64,000 nt of DNA from Nonomuraea endophytica (lineage in GTDB: Bacteria; Actinomycetota; Actinomycetes; Streptosporangiales; Streptosporangiaceae). The position numbers and the translations under genes were made by a program. Positions 43,649 through 55,547 of the stretch are shown here, one piece after another. The stretch's first letter is position 1. Each line of letters starts with the position of its first letter. The stretch spans positions 868,001 through 932,000 of the forward strand of contig NZ_JACHIN010000001.1 of assembly GCF_014203235.1 (NCBI RefSeq), given 5' to 3'. The notes under the pieces are model-generated. The model made no database searches. It saw only the letters and a program-made list of their open reading frames with translations, and was not told where the DNA came from.

Positions 43649-43652
<4 letters not shown>
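43593..43652 (+). CDS. 19-codon upstream ORF overlapping korA start
   Basis: GTG 43593 follows GAGGAG; the frame MTERSEGTSEHTAPAKEAP stops at TGA 43650-43652, which overlaps the korA GTG at 43649 (GTGA). The arrangement would couple korA translation. Its own function is doubtful; it could be a pure coupling ORF or chance. Confidence 0.3.
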
Positions 43653-46527
<2,875 letters not shown>

Positions 46528-46576
46528 GCCGAGCCGACAATAACTCCGTAGCAGAACCCCTGTCGCGGAGACTCAT

Positions 46577-47242
46577 TTGGCTGCCAAGAGCGTGCTATCT
46601 GCCATCTTGCTCTTGGCAGCCGCATTCCTCGGCTTACCGGCGGTAACACTCCCGCCGGCGGTATCCGCGTACGTCTCCGTCGTGGAGTCCGAGCAGGCGC
46701 CGGTCGAACCCGACTGCGGCGGCCACCCGTGCCGCCTGTCCAGGACTCCACGGCACGCCCAGCCCGCGCACTGCTCACCCAAGCGCTCCTCGCCCATCAC
46801 CACGGCCACCGCCGCCGCGCGGCCGCAACGACGGCGCAGGGAGATCCGCAGGTACGTCCCGCGACGCCGCACACGATGCCGCCGGCGGCTCGCCAGGGCC
46901 GGGCCCGACCCCGACCCTCATAATCCCGGCCACCCCCCGCCAAGTCCGAGGGGGCCGCCGCCCCTCCGTTCAGGCACGTTCCGACATGTCATGAAGGAGG
47001 GAAAAGAGAATGCGGCAATGGTTAGGGACTCGCGCGCTGGTCACCGGCGCCAGCGGGTTCATCGGATCGCACCTCGCGCGCAGGCTCGAACTGCTGGGCG
47101 CCGAGGTGCACGCGGTAAGCAGGCAGCCCCAGCCCCAGGTCGGAGCCGAGATCTGGCACCAGTGCGACCTGCGCGAGGCCGGGCCCACCGCCGACCTCCT
47201 GGGCACGATCCGGCCCGGCCTGGTCTTCCACCTGGCCAGTGA
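46577..47242 (+). CDS. Doubtful secreted Arg/Pro-rich protein overlapping the epimerase gene
   Basis: TTG 46577 opens a frame with a good Sec signal (hydrophobic SVLSAILLLAAAFLGLPAV, likely cut at AVSA-YV) and a ribosome-like GGAG just upstream. After ~80 residues it becomes Arg/Pro-rich and runs 230 nt into the better-supported epimerase gene in another frame, which is suspicious. Either the true gene is shorter and frameshifted, or it is a chance frame. The antisense frame is also open. Kept only for the clear signal peptide. Confidence 0.3.
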   Translation: MAAKSVLSAILLLAAAFLGLPAVTLPPAVSAYVSVVESEQAPVEPDCGGHPCRLSRTPRHAQPAHCSPKRSSPITTATAAARPQRRRREIRRYVPRRRTRCRRRLARAGPDPDPHNPGHPPPSPRGPPPLRSGTFRHVMKEGKENAAMVRDSRAGHRRQRVHRIAPRAQARTAGRRGARGKQAAPAPGRSRDLAPVRPARGRAHRRPPGHDPARPGLPPGQ

Positions 47243-47915
47243 GGTCACCGGGATCAGGGACGTCGGCATGGTCAGAGCCATGCTGGACGGCAACCTGATC
47301 GCCGCCGTCAACCTGCTCACGGCCGCGGCCGGACAGCCCATGAAGCTGGTCTTCGCCGGGTCCATCGAGGAGATGCGCTCCGAGGAGAGCGTGCCGCACT
47401 CGCCGTACTCCGCGGCCAAGTCCGCGGCGACGGTATACGCACGGCTCTTCCACCATCTCTGGTCGGTGGACGTGTCCGTGCTGCGCATCGCGATGGTGTA
47501 CGGCCCCGGCCAGCGGGACACCGCCAAGCTGGTGCCGTACGTGACCACGGAGCTGCTCAACGGGCGCTCAGCCCGGATCGGCAGCGGCTCGAGGCTGGTC
47601 GACTGGATCTACATCGACGACGTGATCGAGGCGTTCGTCGCGGCGGCGGAGAGTGAGAAGGCCGCCGGCGGCATGTACGACGTGGGCAGCGGGGTGGGCG
47701 TGTCCATCAGGGACACGATCGAACTGCTCCATCGTCTCGCCGCCAGCCCGATCACGCCCCAGTACGGCGCGCTGCCCGACCGGCGGCTGGACCGTGCCCA
47801 CATCGCCGACGTCGGCCCGGCGGGGACGGCACTCGGCTGGCAGCCCAGAACGTCACTCGTCGACGGGCTGAAGAACACGATCGCCTGGTACGCCGACCAG
47901 CAAAGAAAGTCCTGA
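47010..47915 (+). CDS. NAD-dependent sugar epimerase/dehydratase (extended SDR)
   Basis: 301 aa. Nucleotide-binding GASGFIGSHLARRLE (13-27), catalytic tyrosine/lysine in YSAAKSAAT, substrate loop VYGPGQRDTAKLVPY, and WIYIDDVIEAF. It acts on a nucleotide-sugar, probably a UDP- or dTDP-hexose, in the cytoplasm. ATG 47010 has GAAGGAGG upstream. First gene of the glycan region, though a hairpin and a non-glycan gene intervene before the rest. Confidence 0.9.
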   Translation: MRQWLGTRALVTGASGFIGSHLARRLELLGAEVHAVSRQPQPQVGAEIWHQCDLREAGPTADLLGTIRPGLVFHLASEVTGIRDVGMVRAMLDGNLIAAVNLLTAAAGQPMKLVFAGSIEEMRSEESVPHSPYSAAKSAATVYARLFHHLWSVDVSVLRIAMVYGPGQRDTAKLVPYVTTELLNGRSARIGSGSRLVDWIYIDDVIEAFVAAAESEKAAGGMYDVGSGVGVSIRDTIELLHRLAASPITPQYGALPDRRLDRAHIADVGPAGTALGWQPRTSLVDGLKNTIAWYADQQRKS

Positions 47916-47922
47916 TCGAGGG

Positions 47923-47953
47923 GGTGGCAGACCGGTGACACCGGCCTGCCACC
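47923..47953. terminator. Bidirectional hairpin terminator
   Basis: GGTGGCAG-A-CCGGT (47923-47936) pairs with ACCGG-C-CTGCCACC (47940-47953) around a 3-nt loop, with a single A-C mismatch. It serves the convergent epimerase and 122-aa membrane protein genes. Confidence 0.7.
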
Positions 47954-47955
47954 AC

Positions 47956-48324
47956 TCAGAGGCCGTCGGGCGCCACGCGCATACGCCGGAAGGACGGCAG
48001 CTGGCTGAGCTGAACGACGCTGTAGCCGAACAACAGCACGCCCAGGGGCAGGTGCAGGGTCACCGCCTGCGCGATGCCCAGCGCGATCTGCGCCAGCACG
48101 AGCACGAAGAACCCGGCCGAATAGAGGACTGGCCTGGGCGCGCCGCCACCCCGCCGCCACACCAGGATCACCGCGAGCAGGTGCACGAGCCCCGCGGCGA
48201 ACACCGAGTACGCGGAGACGCTGTGCAGCGCCCGTCCGCTGGGCGTGGTCAGCAGCAGCCCGGCGGTGATCGGGGCGCTGAAGAGGGTCACGGCTTGCAG
48301 GATGATCGCGAAACGCAGGAACAC
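47956..48324 (-). CDS. Small four-helix membrane protein
   Basis: 122 aa, four membrane segments with short loops (FLRFAIILQAVTLFSAPITA, then VYSAFLLH-type helix, VLIAQIALG, and GVLLFGYSVVQL). GTG 48324 follows GAGGAG by 6 nt; a longer upstream frame has no ribosome site and would run into the divergent gene's leader. Function not recognised. Ends at the shared hairpin. Confidence 0.7.
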   Translation of the reverse strand: MFLRFAIILQAVTLFSAPITAGLLLTTPSGRALHSVSAYSVFAAGLVHLLAVILVWRRGGGAPRPVLYSAGFFVLVLAQIALGIAQAVTLHLPLGVLLFGYSVVQLSQLPSFRRMRVAPDGL

Positions 48325-48457
48325 GGGTGACTCCTCGACGGCCAAAACGGATCTGTCATCAATCCGACGACGTAGCCAGCCGAAATGTGAGGCCTCACAT
48401 TCCCGGCAGCTGTCCCGTCGGTACTCCGAGACGTCCGCCGGGAAAAAGGAGAAGCCC

Positions 48458-48967
48458 ATGTCCGCATCCTTCGAGTCGCGCCTGCCCGACCCCATGCAGT
48501 TCTTCCCCGAGGTGGGTACGGTCGCCGGCGCCATGAACAAGGCCACCCACAACGGTTCGATCCCGGCCGTCACCGTGATCCTGGTCCAGCTGCGCGCCGG
48601 GCAGATCGCCGGCAGCACGTACCACACCGTCCGGCAGACCGAACTGCTCCGCAAGGCCGGGGAGACGGAGGAGCGCATCGCCGCCCTGCCGTCCTGGCGG
48701 GACGCCCCCTACTTCACCGACGCCGAACGGGTCGCGCTGGAACTCGTGGAGGCCGTCCTCACCCCGAACCCGTCAGGCGAACGCGTCCCCGACGAGCTGT
48801 ACTCCAGGGCGGCGGCACTCTACGACGACAAGGCGCTCTGGACGCTCATCCTCACGATCGGCCAGATCTGCTTCTTCATCCCGGTCGCCCTCATCGCCAA
48901 GCCGATCCCCGGCCGCCCTCTCGGAAAGAACTACAGCAAGATGGCCGAAGGTGGCCTACCTGGGTAG
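48458..48967 (+). CDS. Carboxymuconolactone decarboxylase (AhpD-like) family protein
   Basis: 169 aa, AhpD-like helical fold (TVAGAMNKATHNGSIPAVTVILVQLRAGQ, then STYHTVRQTELLRKAGETEERI). The usual CxxC before the conserved His is replaced by IAGSTYH, so it probably has no disulfide-reductase activity. ATG 48458 has AAAAAGGAG upstream. It overlaps the next gene by 17 nt and is divergent from the small membrane gene. Confidence 0.8.
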   Translation: MSASFESRLPDPMQFFPEVGTVAGAMNKATHNGSIPAVTVILVQLRAGQIAGSTYHTVRQTELLRKAGETEERIAALPSWRDAPYFTDAERVALELVEAVLTPNPSGERVPDELYSRAAALYDDKALWTLILTIGQICFFIPVALIAKPIPGRPLGKNYSKMAEGGLPG

Positions 48968-49658
48968 AACGCTGGCGCGGTGGCAGTCCGTAGGCGAAGA
49001 TGACGCGGTGGGATCTCCCTTGCGGAATTTATTCGTCGACGGACCTAATTCCGTCGCGGCAAAGGCGCGGGCGCGCCGCTGGCGTTGGGTGGCCGAAAGC
49101 TTTCCCGACCTGGGACAGATGAACGTCATCGACCTCGGCGGCACCGCCACCGCCTGGATGCGCGCCCCGATCAAACCGGCCAGCGTCCACGTCATCAACC
49201 TGGCGCACGACGACCAGGAGCTGCCGAGCTGGCTCAGGACGGAAGTGGGCGACGCCTGTGACCTGCCCAAACGTATTCTGGGCGACGACTACGACCTGGT
49301 TTTCTCCAACGCGGTGATCGAGCACGTGGGCGGCTACGCCAGGCGGCAGGCGTTCGCGGACGCGGTGCACTCGCTCGCCGGGCGGTTCTGGGTCCAGACG
49401 CCCTACAGATACTTTCCGGTCGAGCCGCATGTGCTTTTTCCTTTCTACCAATTCCTGCCGCTGAACGTCCGGGCCCGGATCAACCGGCGCTGGCCGCTGG
49501 TGCACACCAAGTCCCCCGACTGGTCGGCCGCGCTCCAGGACGCGCTGGAAATCGAGCTGATCGGCCGCGCGGAAATGGCGCTGCTTTTCCCCACCGCGCG
49601 GATGAGGGCCGAAAGGGTGGCGGGGCTCACCAAATCGCTGATCGCGATCAAGGCGTGA
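48951..49658 (+). CDS. SAM-dependent methyltransferase (class I)
   Basis: 235 aa. SAM-binding Rossmann fold: MNVIDLGGTATAW (motif I), then DLVFSNAVIEHVGGYARRQAF. Typical of small-molecule or sugar methyltransferases in surface-glycan loci. GTG 48951 overlaps the preceding gene; a later GTG near 49008 is also possible. Its stop overlaps the next gene (GTGA), so it leads the glycan operon. Confidence 0.85.
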   Translation: MAYLGRTLARWQSVGEDDAVGSPLRNLFVDGPNSVAAKARARRWRWVAESFPDLGQMNVIDLGGTATAWMRAPIKPASVHVINLAHDDQELPSWLRTEVGDACDLPKRILGDDYDLVFSNAVIEHVGGYARRQAFADAVHSLAGRFWVQTPYRYFPVEPHVLFPFYQFLPLNVRARINRRWPLVHTKSPDWSAALQDALEIELIGRAEMALLFPTARMRAERVAGLTKSLIAIKA

Positions 49659-50500
49659 CGGTCTCGGTCGGGCTGGCCGGCGCCGGGCCGTGGGCGCGGG
49701 CGTTTCACGCGCCGACGTTCGCCGCGGGTCCCGAGACGCGGCTGGCGGGAGTCTGGTCGCGCGATCCCGGCAACGCGGCGCGGGTCGGCGCGCCGGTGTT
49801 CGCCACGTTCGGCGAGCTTTTGGAACGTTGCGACGCCGTGGTCTTCGCTGTGCCGCCGGACGTGCAGGCGACTCTCGCGGTCCGGGCGGCGCGGGCGGGC
49901 CGGGCCGTACTCCTCGAAAAGCCGCTCGCGCTCGACGTCGCGGCGGCCGGGCGGGTGGCGGCGGAGATCGAGCGGGCGGGCGTGCCGAGCATGCTGACGC
50001 TCACCAACCGCTTCCGTCCCGGCGTGCGCGCGTTCCTGCGCGCGTGCGCCGAGACCAGCCTGTACGGCGGGCGGGCCTGTCAGCTCACCAACGAGTTCCG
50101 CGACGGCACGTTCGCCCACAGCCCCTGGCGGACCACGGGCGGCGTCCTCTACAACACCGGCCCGCACGGCCTCGACCTGCTCGACGCCGCCCTCGGCACG
50201 ATCAAGGAGGTCAGCGCGGCCGGCTCGGCCGTGCACATGCTGACCTGCCTGCACGAGGGCGGCGCGGTCAGCCAGCTGACGCTCTCGGGCCAGGTGCCGG
50301 GCGTCGGCAAGCGCACGATCTACGAGATGTACGGCCCGCACGGCGAGCTCCGCCTGGACCTGGCCGCCCTGGCCGGCGACTCCGAGCCGACCAGGGCGGC
50401 GCTGCGCGCGGAGTTCGCCGCGGCGGTGCGCGAGTGGCGTCCCCATGAGATCGACGTGAACAGGGGCCTGCACCTGCAAAAGCTGCTGGCCGCGGTGTAA
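49655..50500 (+). CDS. Gfo/Idh/MocA-family sugar oxidoreductase
   Basis: 281 aa. N-terminal Rossmann domain (VSVGLAGAGPWARAFHAP, LEKPLALDVAAAGRVAAE) and C-terminal beta-sheet domain (GVLYNTGPHGLDLLDAAL, containing the catalytic His region). Reversible NAD(P)-dependent oxidation of sugars or nucleotide-sugars. GTG 49655 overlaps the methyltransferase stop. Length is short for the family (usually 330-390). Confidence 0.9.
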   Translation: MTVSVGLAGAGPWARAFHAPTFAAGPETRLAGVWSRDPGNAARVGAPVFATFGELLERCDAVVFAVPPDVQATLAVRAARAGRAVLLEKPLALDVAAAGRVAAEIERAGVPSMLTLTNRFRPGVRAFLRACAETSLYGGRACQLTNEFRDGTFAHSPWRTTGGVLYNTGPHGLDLLDAALGTIKEVSAAGSAVHMLTCLHEGGAVSQLTLSGQVPGVGKRTIYEMYGPHGELRLDLAALAGDSEPTRAALRAEFAAAVREWRPHEIDVNRGLHLQKLLAAV

Positions 50501-50548
50501 CGGGGTCATCCACCGCCCGATTACCTAAAGCTGACCTGGGAGGGGCAT

Positions 50549-51205
50549 GTGGGGGATTCGGTCGTCAACCTGACCGTGCACGGCATCGGCGAGACCTGCC
50601 GGACGCTCGATCCGGGCGAGGATCTGACCTGGGTGAGCGTGGAGCGGTTCGAGCAGGTCATGGACGCGGTGGTGAACCGGCCCGACGTGCGGATCACCTT
50701 CGACGACGGCAACGACTCCGACCTGGAGATCGCGCTGCCGAGGCTGCTGGAGCGGGGACTGCAGGCGGAGTTCTTCGTGCTGGCCGGCGAGCTCGGCAAG
50801 CCGGGCCGCCTGGACGAGGACGGGGTGCGGACGCTGGTGGCCTCAGGGATGCGGGTGGGCTCGCACGGCTGGGCGCACCGCGACTGGCGGCGCGTCTCGG
50901 CGCGCGAGGCCGATCAGGAGCTGGCCCAGGCGCACGCGGTGCTGAGCGAGGTGTCCGGGCGCCGGGTGTCGCGGGTGGCGATCCCGTTCGGCTCCTACGA
51001 CCGCCGCGTGCTGGCCAGGCTCAGGCGGGCGGGGGTGAGCCGGGCGTACACCAGCGACGGCGGGCGGGCCAGGGCCGGCGGTTGGCTGCAGGCGCGCACG
51101 AGCCTCAAGCACGATCTGGACAGCGCGTGGATCGAGCGGGTCCTGCACGCCGGGACGTCGCTGCGCGATCTGGGCGCCCGCCTCTACAAAAGGACGCGCG
51201 GATGA
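50549..51205 (+). CDS. NodB-family polysaccharide deacetylase, cytoplasmic
   Basis: 218 aa without a signal peptide. NodB motifs: ITFDDGNDSDL (metal/base Asp), GSHGWAHRD (HxxxH metal site) and AIPFGSYDRRVL. A small deacetylase acting on a lipid-linked or nucleotide-linked sugar during glycan assembly is likely. GTG 50549; ATGA overlap with the glycosyltransferase. Confidence 0.88.
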   Translation: MGDSVVNLTVHGIGETCRTLDPGEDLTWVSVERFEQVMDAVVNRPDVRITFDDGNDSDLEIALPRLLERGLQAEFFVLAGELGKPGRLDEDGVRTLVASGMRVGSHGWAHRDWRRVSAREADQELAQAHAVLSEVSGRRVSRVAIPFGSYDRRVLARLRRAGVSRAYTSDGGRARAGGWLQARTSLKHDLDSAWIERVLHAGTSLRDLGARLYKRTRG

Positions 51206-52095
51206 AGCGGGTCGCGGTGGTGATCGTCACCTACAACAGCGCCGACGTGATCGAGGGCTGCCTGCGCTCGATCGTCGCGGGCTCCGAGGGCGTGAAGCTC
51301 ATCGACGTGGTGGTGGCCGACAACGCCTCCAAGGACGACAGCGTGGCGCTGGCGAAGGCCGGCGGGGCGCGGGTGGTGGAGGTGGGCTCGAACGCGGGGT
51401 ACGCGGCGGGCTTCAACGCCGCTGTTGCCGCGCTCGACCTGGGCGAACTGGACGCCGTCTACCTGATCAACCCGGACTGCAGGCTGCGGCCCGGGTCCAT
51501 CCTGCCGCTGGCCGAGGCGGCCTGGCGGGGGATCGCGGCGCCGTACATGGTGAATCCGGACGGTTCGCTGCAGCCGTCGCTGCGGCGGCTGCCGTCGATC
51601 GGCCGGGCCGTGGTGGAGGCGGCCATCGGCGGGATCAGGGCGGGCCGGCTCGGCAGGCTGGGCGAGCTGGTGACGCACCCGAGCGAGTACGCCGAGGCGC
51701 GCGAGGTCGCCTGGGCGACCGGCGCGGCGTTGTGCATGTCGGCGCGGATGCTGGCCGAGCTCGGTCCGTGGGAGGAGTCGTTCCTGCTCTACAGCGAGGA
51801 GACCGAGTACTGCCTGCGCGCCGCCGACCACGGCTGGACCACCTGGTACGAGCCGGCGTCGGTCATCGAGCACATCGGCGGCGACTCGGCGGTCAACCCG
51901 TCGCTGGCGGCGCTGCTGATGATCAACAAGGTGACGTTGTTCAGGCGCCGGCGCGGCCCGCTGGCCGGGGGGCTGTACTTCCTGATCGTGCTGCTCGGCG
52001 AGGTGGCGCGGGCGCTGACCGGGCGCAAGACCTCGCGCGAGTGCGTGGCCTGGCTGCTGCGGCCCGCGCGGCGCTGGAAGAGCCTGCCGCAATGA
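51202..52095 (+). CDS. Family 2 glycosyltransferase
   Basis: 297 aa. GT-A fold: VAVVIVTYNSADVIEGCLRSI (N-terminus), VVADNASKDDSV, DAVYLINPDC (DxD-like) and FLLYSEETEYCLRA (catalytic Asp/Glu). A C-terminal membrane-associated segment (LYFLIVLLGEVARAL). ATG 51202 lies inside the upstream stop (ATGA). Probably transfers a sugar (rhamnosyl type by overall pattern) to a lipid-linked acceptor. Confidence 0.93.
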   Translation: MKRVAVVIVTYNSADVIEGCLRSIVAGSEGVKLIDVVVADNASKDDSVALAKAGGARVVEVGSNAGYAAGFNAAVAALDLGELDAVYLINPDCRLRPGSILPLAEAAWRGIAAPYMVNPDGSLQPSLRRLPSIGRAVVEAAIGGIRAGRLGRLGELVTHPSEYAEAREVAWATGAALCMSARMLAELGPWEESFLLYSEETEYCLRAADHGWTTWYEPASVIEHIGGDSAVNPSLAALLMINKVTLFRRRRGPLAGGLYFLIVLLGEVARALTGRKTSRECVAWLLRPARRWKSLPQ

Positions 52096-53084
52096 GGCTG
52101 CTGCCGTTCCACGAGCTCACGCTGGAGCAGCTCGACACCTGGCACGGGCTGCGCGCGGCCAATCCGGCGCTGGACAGTCCCTTCTTCCATCCGCGCTTCG
52201 CCGCCGCGGTGCACGCGAGCGGCCGGGCCGTACAGGTGGCCGTGGGCGAGGACGCGCTGCTGGCCTGCCACCTGATCGGCTCGACGCTGCGTCCGGCCGG
52301 GTGGCCCGGAGTGGACTTCCAGGGGCCGCTGCTGGCGCCGGGGACCGCCTTCGAGCCGCTGCGGCTGCTCGGCAAGGGGGTGACGGCGTTCGAGTTCGAC
52401 CACCTGGTGGAGGGGGTGGCCGGGTTCGACCGGTGGACGGCCACCCGGCGGGCCTCGCCGTACGTGGAGGTGGAGGGCGGGCTCGACGGCTACCTCGCGC
52501 GCGCGTCGAAGGCGGGCAAGGACAACATGGGGCAGGCGCGCAGGCGCGCCGCCAAGGCCGGGCGCGAGCTGGGGCCGGTGCGCTTCGCCGCCGACAGCGT
52601 GAACGAGGACGCGCTGGCGCGGGTGATCGAGCTGAAGCGGGCCCAGTACCGGGCGACGGGCGCGCGCGACTACTTCGCCGAGCCCGACCGCACGGACCTG
52701 CTCAAGCTGCTCCTGCACACCCGCGAGCCGGACTTCTCCGGCATCCTGTCGACCCTGCACGCGGGCCCGCACCTGCTGGCCGCGCACTTCGGGATCAGGT
52801 CCGGCGGGGTGCTGCACTGGTGGTTCCCCGTCTACGACCCCGAGCACGCCAAGCTGGCGCCGGGCTGGATCCTGCTGCGTGAGCTGGTGCTGGCCGCGCC
52901 GTCCCTGGGGGTGGAGCGCATCGACCTCGGGCGCGGCGACGACGAGTACAAGCGCCGCGCCAAGACGGGCGAGACGACCGTGGGTCAAGGTCTGGTCACC
53001 CGCAATCCGGTACGGCGGGCCGCCCGCACCGCGCTGGAGCGGGCCAGGCCCACGCTGAGCCGGATGAAGCGCCGCCTAACGTAG
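52092..53084 (+). CDS. FemAB/GNAT-like (CelD/BcsL-type) acyltransferase
   Basis: 330 aa of the acetyltransferase-6 family: FFHPRFAAAVHASGR near the N-terminus, then VIELKRAQYRATGARDYF and HLLAAHFGIRSGGVLHWWFPVYDPEHAKLAPGWIL, the conserved acyl-CoA-binding part. It probably acylates amino-sugars of the glycan. ATG 52092 overlaps the GT2 stop. It overlaps the convergent acyltransferase-3 gene by 9 nt. Confidence 0.86.
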   Translation: MRLLPFHELTLEQLDTWHGLRAANPALDSPFFHPRFAAAVHASGRAVQVAVGEDALLACHLIGSTLRPAGWPGVDFQGPLLAPGTAFEPLRLLGKGVTAFEFDHLVEGVAGFDRWTATRRASPYVEVEGGLDGYLARASKAGKDNMGQARRRAAKAGRELGPVRFAADSVNEDALARVIELKRAQYRATGARDYFAEPDRTDLLKLLLHTREPDFSGILSTLHAGPHLLAAHFGIRSGGVLHWWFPVYDPEHAKLAPGWILLRELVLAAPSLGVERIDLGRGDDEYKRRAKTGETTVGQGLVTRNPVRRAARTALERARPTLSRMKRRLT

Positions 53085-54128
53085 CCGCCGCTCCAGCGGC
53101 CGTTCGACATACCGGTAGAGCGCCCACGAGGCGGCGAGCGCCAGCGCGAGCATGCCCGCGACCGCCAGCAGCACGAGGGGAACCGGCCGGTCGCCGCCGA
53201 CCAGCCGCCCCGCCACCCTGATCACCGGCTGGTGGACGAGGTAGAAGGCGAAGGAGATCTCGCCCAGCCACACCATGGGCCGCGAGGCCAGGAAGGACAC
53301 CCGCTCCCCCAGGTTGTCGCTGGTCGCCGCGGCCGCGATCAGCAGCGCGAACGGCCCCGCCGTCCAGGCCACCCACCCCCAGCGCTCCCACACGAACGGC
53401 ACCGTGGCATAGGCCGCGAGCGCGATCACCGCCGCGACCGGCAGGCCGGGCCCCCGCCAGCGCCCGGAGGCGACCAGCAACGCCAGCGCGATGCCCAGCG
53501 CGAACTCCAGCGCCCGCGTGACCGGGAAGATCCAGACGAACCAGTAGGCGATGTCATCACCCATCGGCTGGGAGAGCAGCGGCACCGCCCAGATGCCGGC
53601 GAGTATCCCGCCCGCCACCCAGCCCAGCAGACGCGCGGGCACGCGCCGCAGCAACGGCAGCAGCACCGGGAAGACCGCGTAGAAGGCGAGCTCACACGAC
53701 AGCGACCAGGCGGGGGTGTTGCCGCCGAAGTAGTAGGCCTCGACCGGCACCCAGCTCTGCAGCAGCACCAGCCCGCTCAGCGCCGGGCCGGCCGAGACGG
53801 CGGCGCCGGAGACGGCCAGCAATGCCAGCACGGCGAGCCAGGTCAGGACGTGGTTGGGCAGGACCCGCGCGGCCCTGCGCCGCCAGAAGACGCCGGGAGA
53901 GGTGCCGGGCCGCGCCGACCAGGTCAGCACCATCCCGGACAGGATGAAGAAGAAGGGGACACCGGCGGCGCCCGCCGAGAAAAGGGCGGACAGCACCGCC
54001 TTGAGCGCCGGGTCGCTGGTCAGCCCGGCCGCGTGGATATGGAAACCGAAGACCGCGAAGGCGGCGATCCACCGTAACCCGGTCAGTGAATCCAGCCTCT
54101 TGCGAGTTACTACGAGCTCGCTCATCAC
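53076..54128 (-). CDS. Acyltransferase 3 (OafA/YrhL-type) membrane protein
   Basis: 350 aa, about ten membrane helices. The catalytic His is in LTGLRWIAAFAVFGFHIHAAG near the N-terminus, and FFILSGMVLTWSARP is the second conserved block. Adds O-acyl groups to surface sugars. ATG 54128 or 54125. Transcribed against the main operon. Upstream is a partly matched inverted repeat (54135-54184) that may control it and the next gene. Confidence 0.92.
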   Translation of the reverse strand: MMSELVVTRKRLDSLTGLRWIAAFAVFGFHIHAAGLTSDPALKAVLSALFSAGAAGVPFFFILSGMVLTWSARPGTSPGVFWRRRAARVLPNHVLTWLAVLALLAVSGAAVSAGPALSGLVLLQSWVPVEAYYFGGNTPAWSLSCELAFYAVFPVLLPLLRRVPARLLGWVAGGILAGIWAVPLLSQPMGDDIAYWFVWIFPVTRALEFALGIALALLVASGRWRGPGLPVAAVIALAAYATVPFVWERWGWVAWTAGPFALLIAAAATSDNLGERVSFLASRPMVWLGEISFAFYLVHQPVIRVAGRLVGGDRPVPLVLLAVAGMLALALAASWALYRYVERPLERRLR

Positions 54129-54134
54129 CCGTAA

Positions 54135-54184
54135 ATATCACGACCTGCGGGCTCTCGTAACGTTCCAAGCGCAGGTATCGATAT
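54135..54184. promoter_or_regulatory. Imperfect inverted repeat in divergent region
   Basis: ATATCACGACCTGCG (54135-54149) against CGCAGGTATCGATAT (54170-54184): 12 of 15 positions pair. Between the acyltransferase (-) and sugar dehydrogenase (+) genes. Possible operator; low evidence. Confidence 0.25.
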
Positions 54185-54233
54185 CCGAGACGTGGGCGGG
54201 GGGATGCGCTGCCCTTGCTTGTCTGGAGGGCAG

Positions 54234-55547
54234 ATGAGGATCAGCGTCTTCGGCCTCGGATACGTCGGCTGCGTCTCGGCCGCGTGTCTCGCTTCGATGG
54301 GCCACGAGGTCGTCGGAGTGGACGTCAATCCGGAAAAGGCCGAGCTCATCTCCCGCGGGCTCGCACCCGTCGTGGAGGAGCGGATCGGCGAGCTCACGCG
54401 GGAGGTGGTGCAGGATGGCAGGCTGCGCGCCACCACCGACGCGGTCGCGGCCGTGGCGGCCAGCGACCTCTCGCTGATCTGCGTGGGAACGCCGTCGGCG
54501 GCGAACGGAAGCCTGTCGACGGCCTTCCTGGAACGGGTGGCCGAGCAGATCGGGCGGACGCTCGACGGCACGCGCAGGCACACGATCGTCTTCCGCAGCA
54601 CCATGCTGCCGGGCACCTGCGAGGACCTGCTCATCCCGATCCTGGAGCGGGCCTCGGGCCTGAAGGCGGGGACTCATTTCGGGGTGGCGGTGAATCCCGA
54701 GTTCCTGCGCGAGGGCACCAGCGTGCGCGACTTCTTCGATCCGCCGAAAACGGTGATCGGGGAATCCGATCGTGAGACGGGAGATCTGGTCGCCGCGTTA
54801 TACCGGGATTTACCGGGTGAGGTATTCCGCGTCCCGATTCCCGTCGCCGAGATGACGAAATATGCCGACAACGCATTCCATGCGGTGAAAATTGGTTTCG
54901 CCAATGAGATCGGCGCCGTCGCCCAGGCCCTCGGCATCGACTCCCACCGCGTCATGGACATCTTCCTGGCCGACAGGAAGCTCAACGTCTCCCCCGCGTA
55001 CCTGCGCCCCGGCTTCGCCTTCGGCGGCTCCTGCCTGCCCAAGGACCTGCGCGGCCTGGTCTACGCCGCGCGCCGGGCCGACGTGTCCGTGCCTCTTCTG
55101 TCGCACGTGCTGCCCGCCAACGAGGCGCACCTGCAGCGCGCCATCGACCTGGTCATCGGCGCCGACCGCCGCAAGGTCGGGCTGTTCGGGCTGTCGTTCA
55201 AGCCCGGCACCGACGACCTGCGCGAGAGCCCGCTCGTCGAGATGGCCGAGCGCCTGCTCGGCAAGGGCTACGACCTGCGCATCTACGACGCGAACGTCAC
55301 CCTGTCGCGGCTGATGGGCGCCAACCGCGCCTACGTCGAGCAGCGCCTGCCGCACCTGGCCGACCTGCTCACCGACTCCGCGCAGGAGGTGCTCGACCAC
55401 GCCGAGGTGTGCGTGGTCGGCTGCAAGGACCAGGCCGTGCTCGACGTGCTCACGCGCGCCGGGGACCGCCCGGTCATCGACCTCGTCCGCCTGCCCGACG
55501 CCGAGCAGCGGCGGGCTGAACCTGGATATGTGGGCCTTGGCTGGTAG
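54234..55547 (+). CDS. UDP-glucose/GDP-mannose dehydrogenase family
   Basis: 437 aa with the three-domain layout: NAD Rossmann (FGLGYVG, 5-11), linker (AEMTKYADNAFHAVKIGFANEIG), catalytic Cys in FGGSCLPKDLRGL, and C-terminal UDP-binding domain (GLSFKPGTDDLRESPLVEMA). Oxidises a nucleotide-hexose to the uronic acid; the overall pattern is closer to GDP-mannose 6-dehydrogenase (AlgD-like). ATG 54234 has GGAGGG before it; the longer frame to 54192 has none. The next gene overlaps by 20 nt. Confidence 0.93.
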   Translation: MRISVFGLGYVGCVSAACLASMGHEVVGVDVNPEKAELISRGLAPVVEERIGELTREVVQDGRLRATTDAVAAVAASDLSLICVGTPSAANGSLSTAFLERVAEQIGRTLDGTRRHTIVFRSTMLPGTCEDLLIPILERASGLKAGTHFGVAVNPEFLREGTSVRDFFDPPKTVIGESDRETGDLVAALYRDLPGEVFRVPIPVAEMTKYADNAFHAVKIGFANEIGAVAQALGIDSHRVMDIFLADRKLNVSPAYLRPGFAFGGSCLPKDLRGLVYAARRADVSVPLLSHVLPANEAHLQRAIDLVIGADRRKVGLFGLSFKPGTDDLRESPLVEMAERLLGKGYDLRIYDANVTLSRLMGANRAYVEQRLPHLADLLTDSAQEVLDHAEVCVVGCKDQAVLDVLTRAGDRPVIDLVRLPDAEQRRAEPGYVGLGW

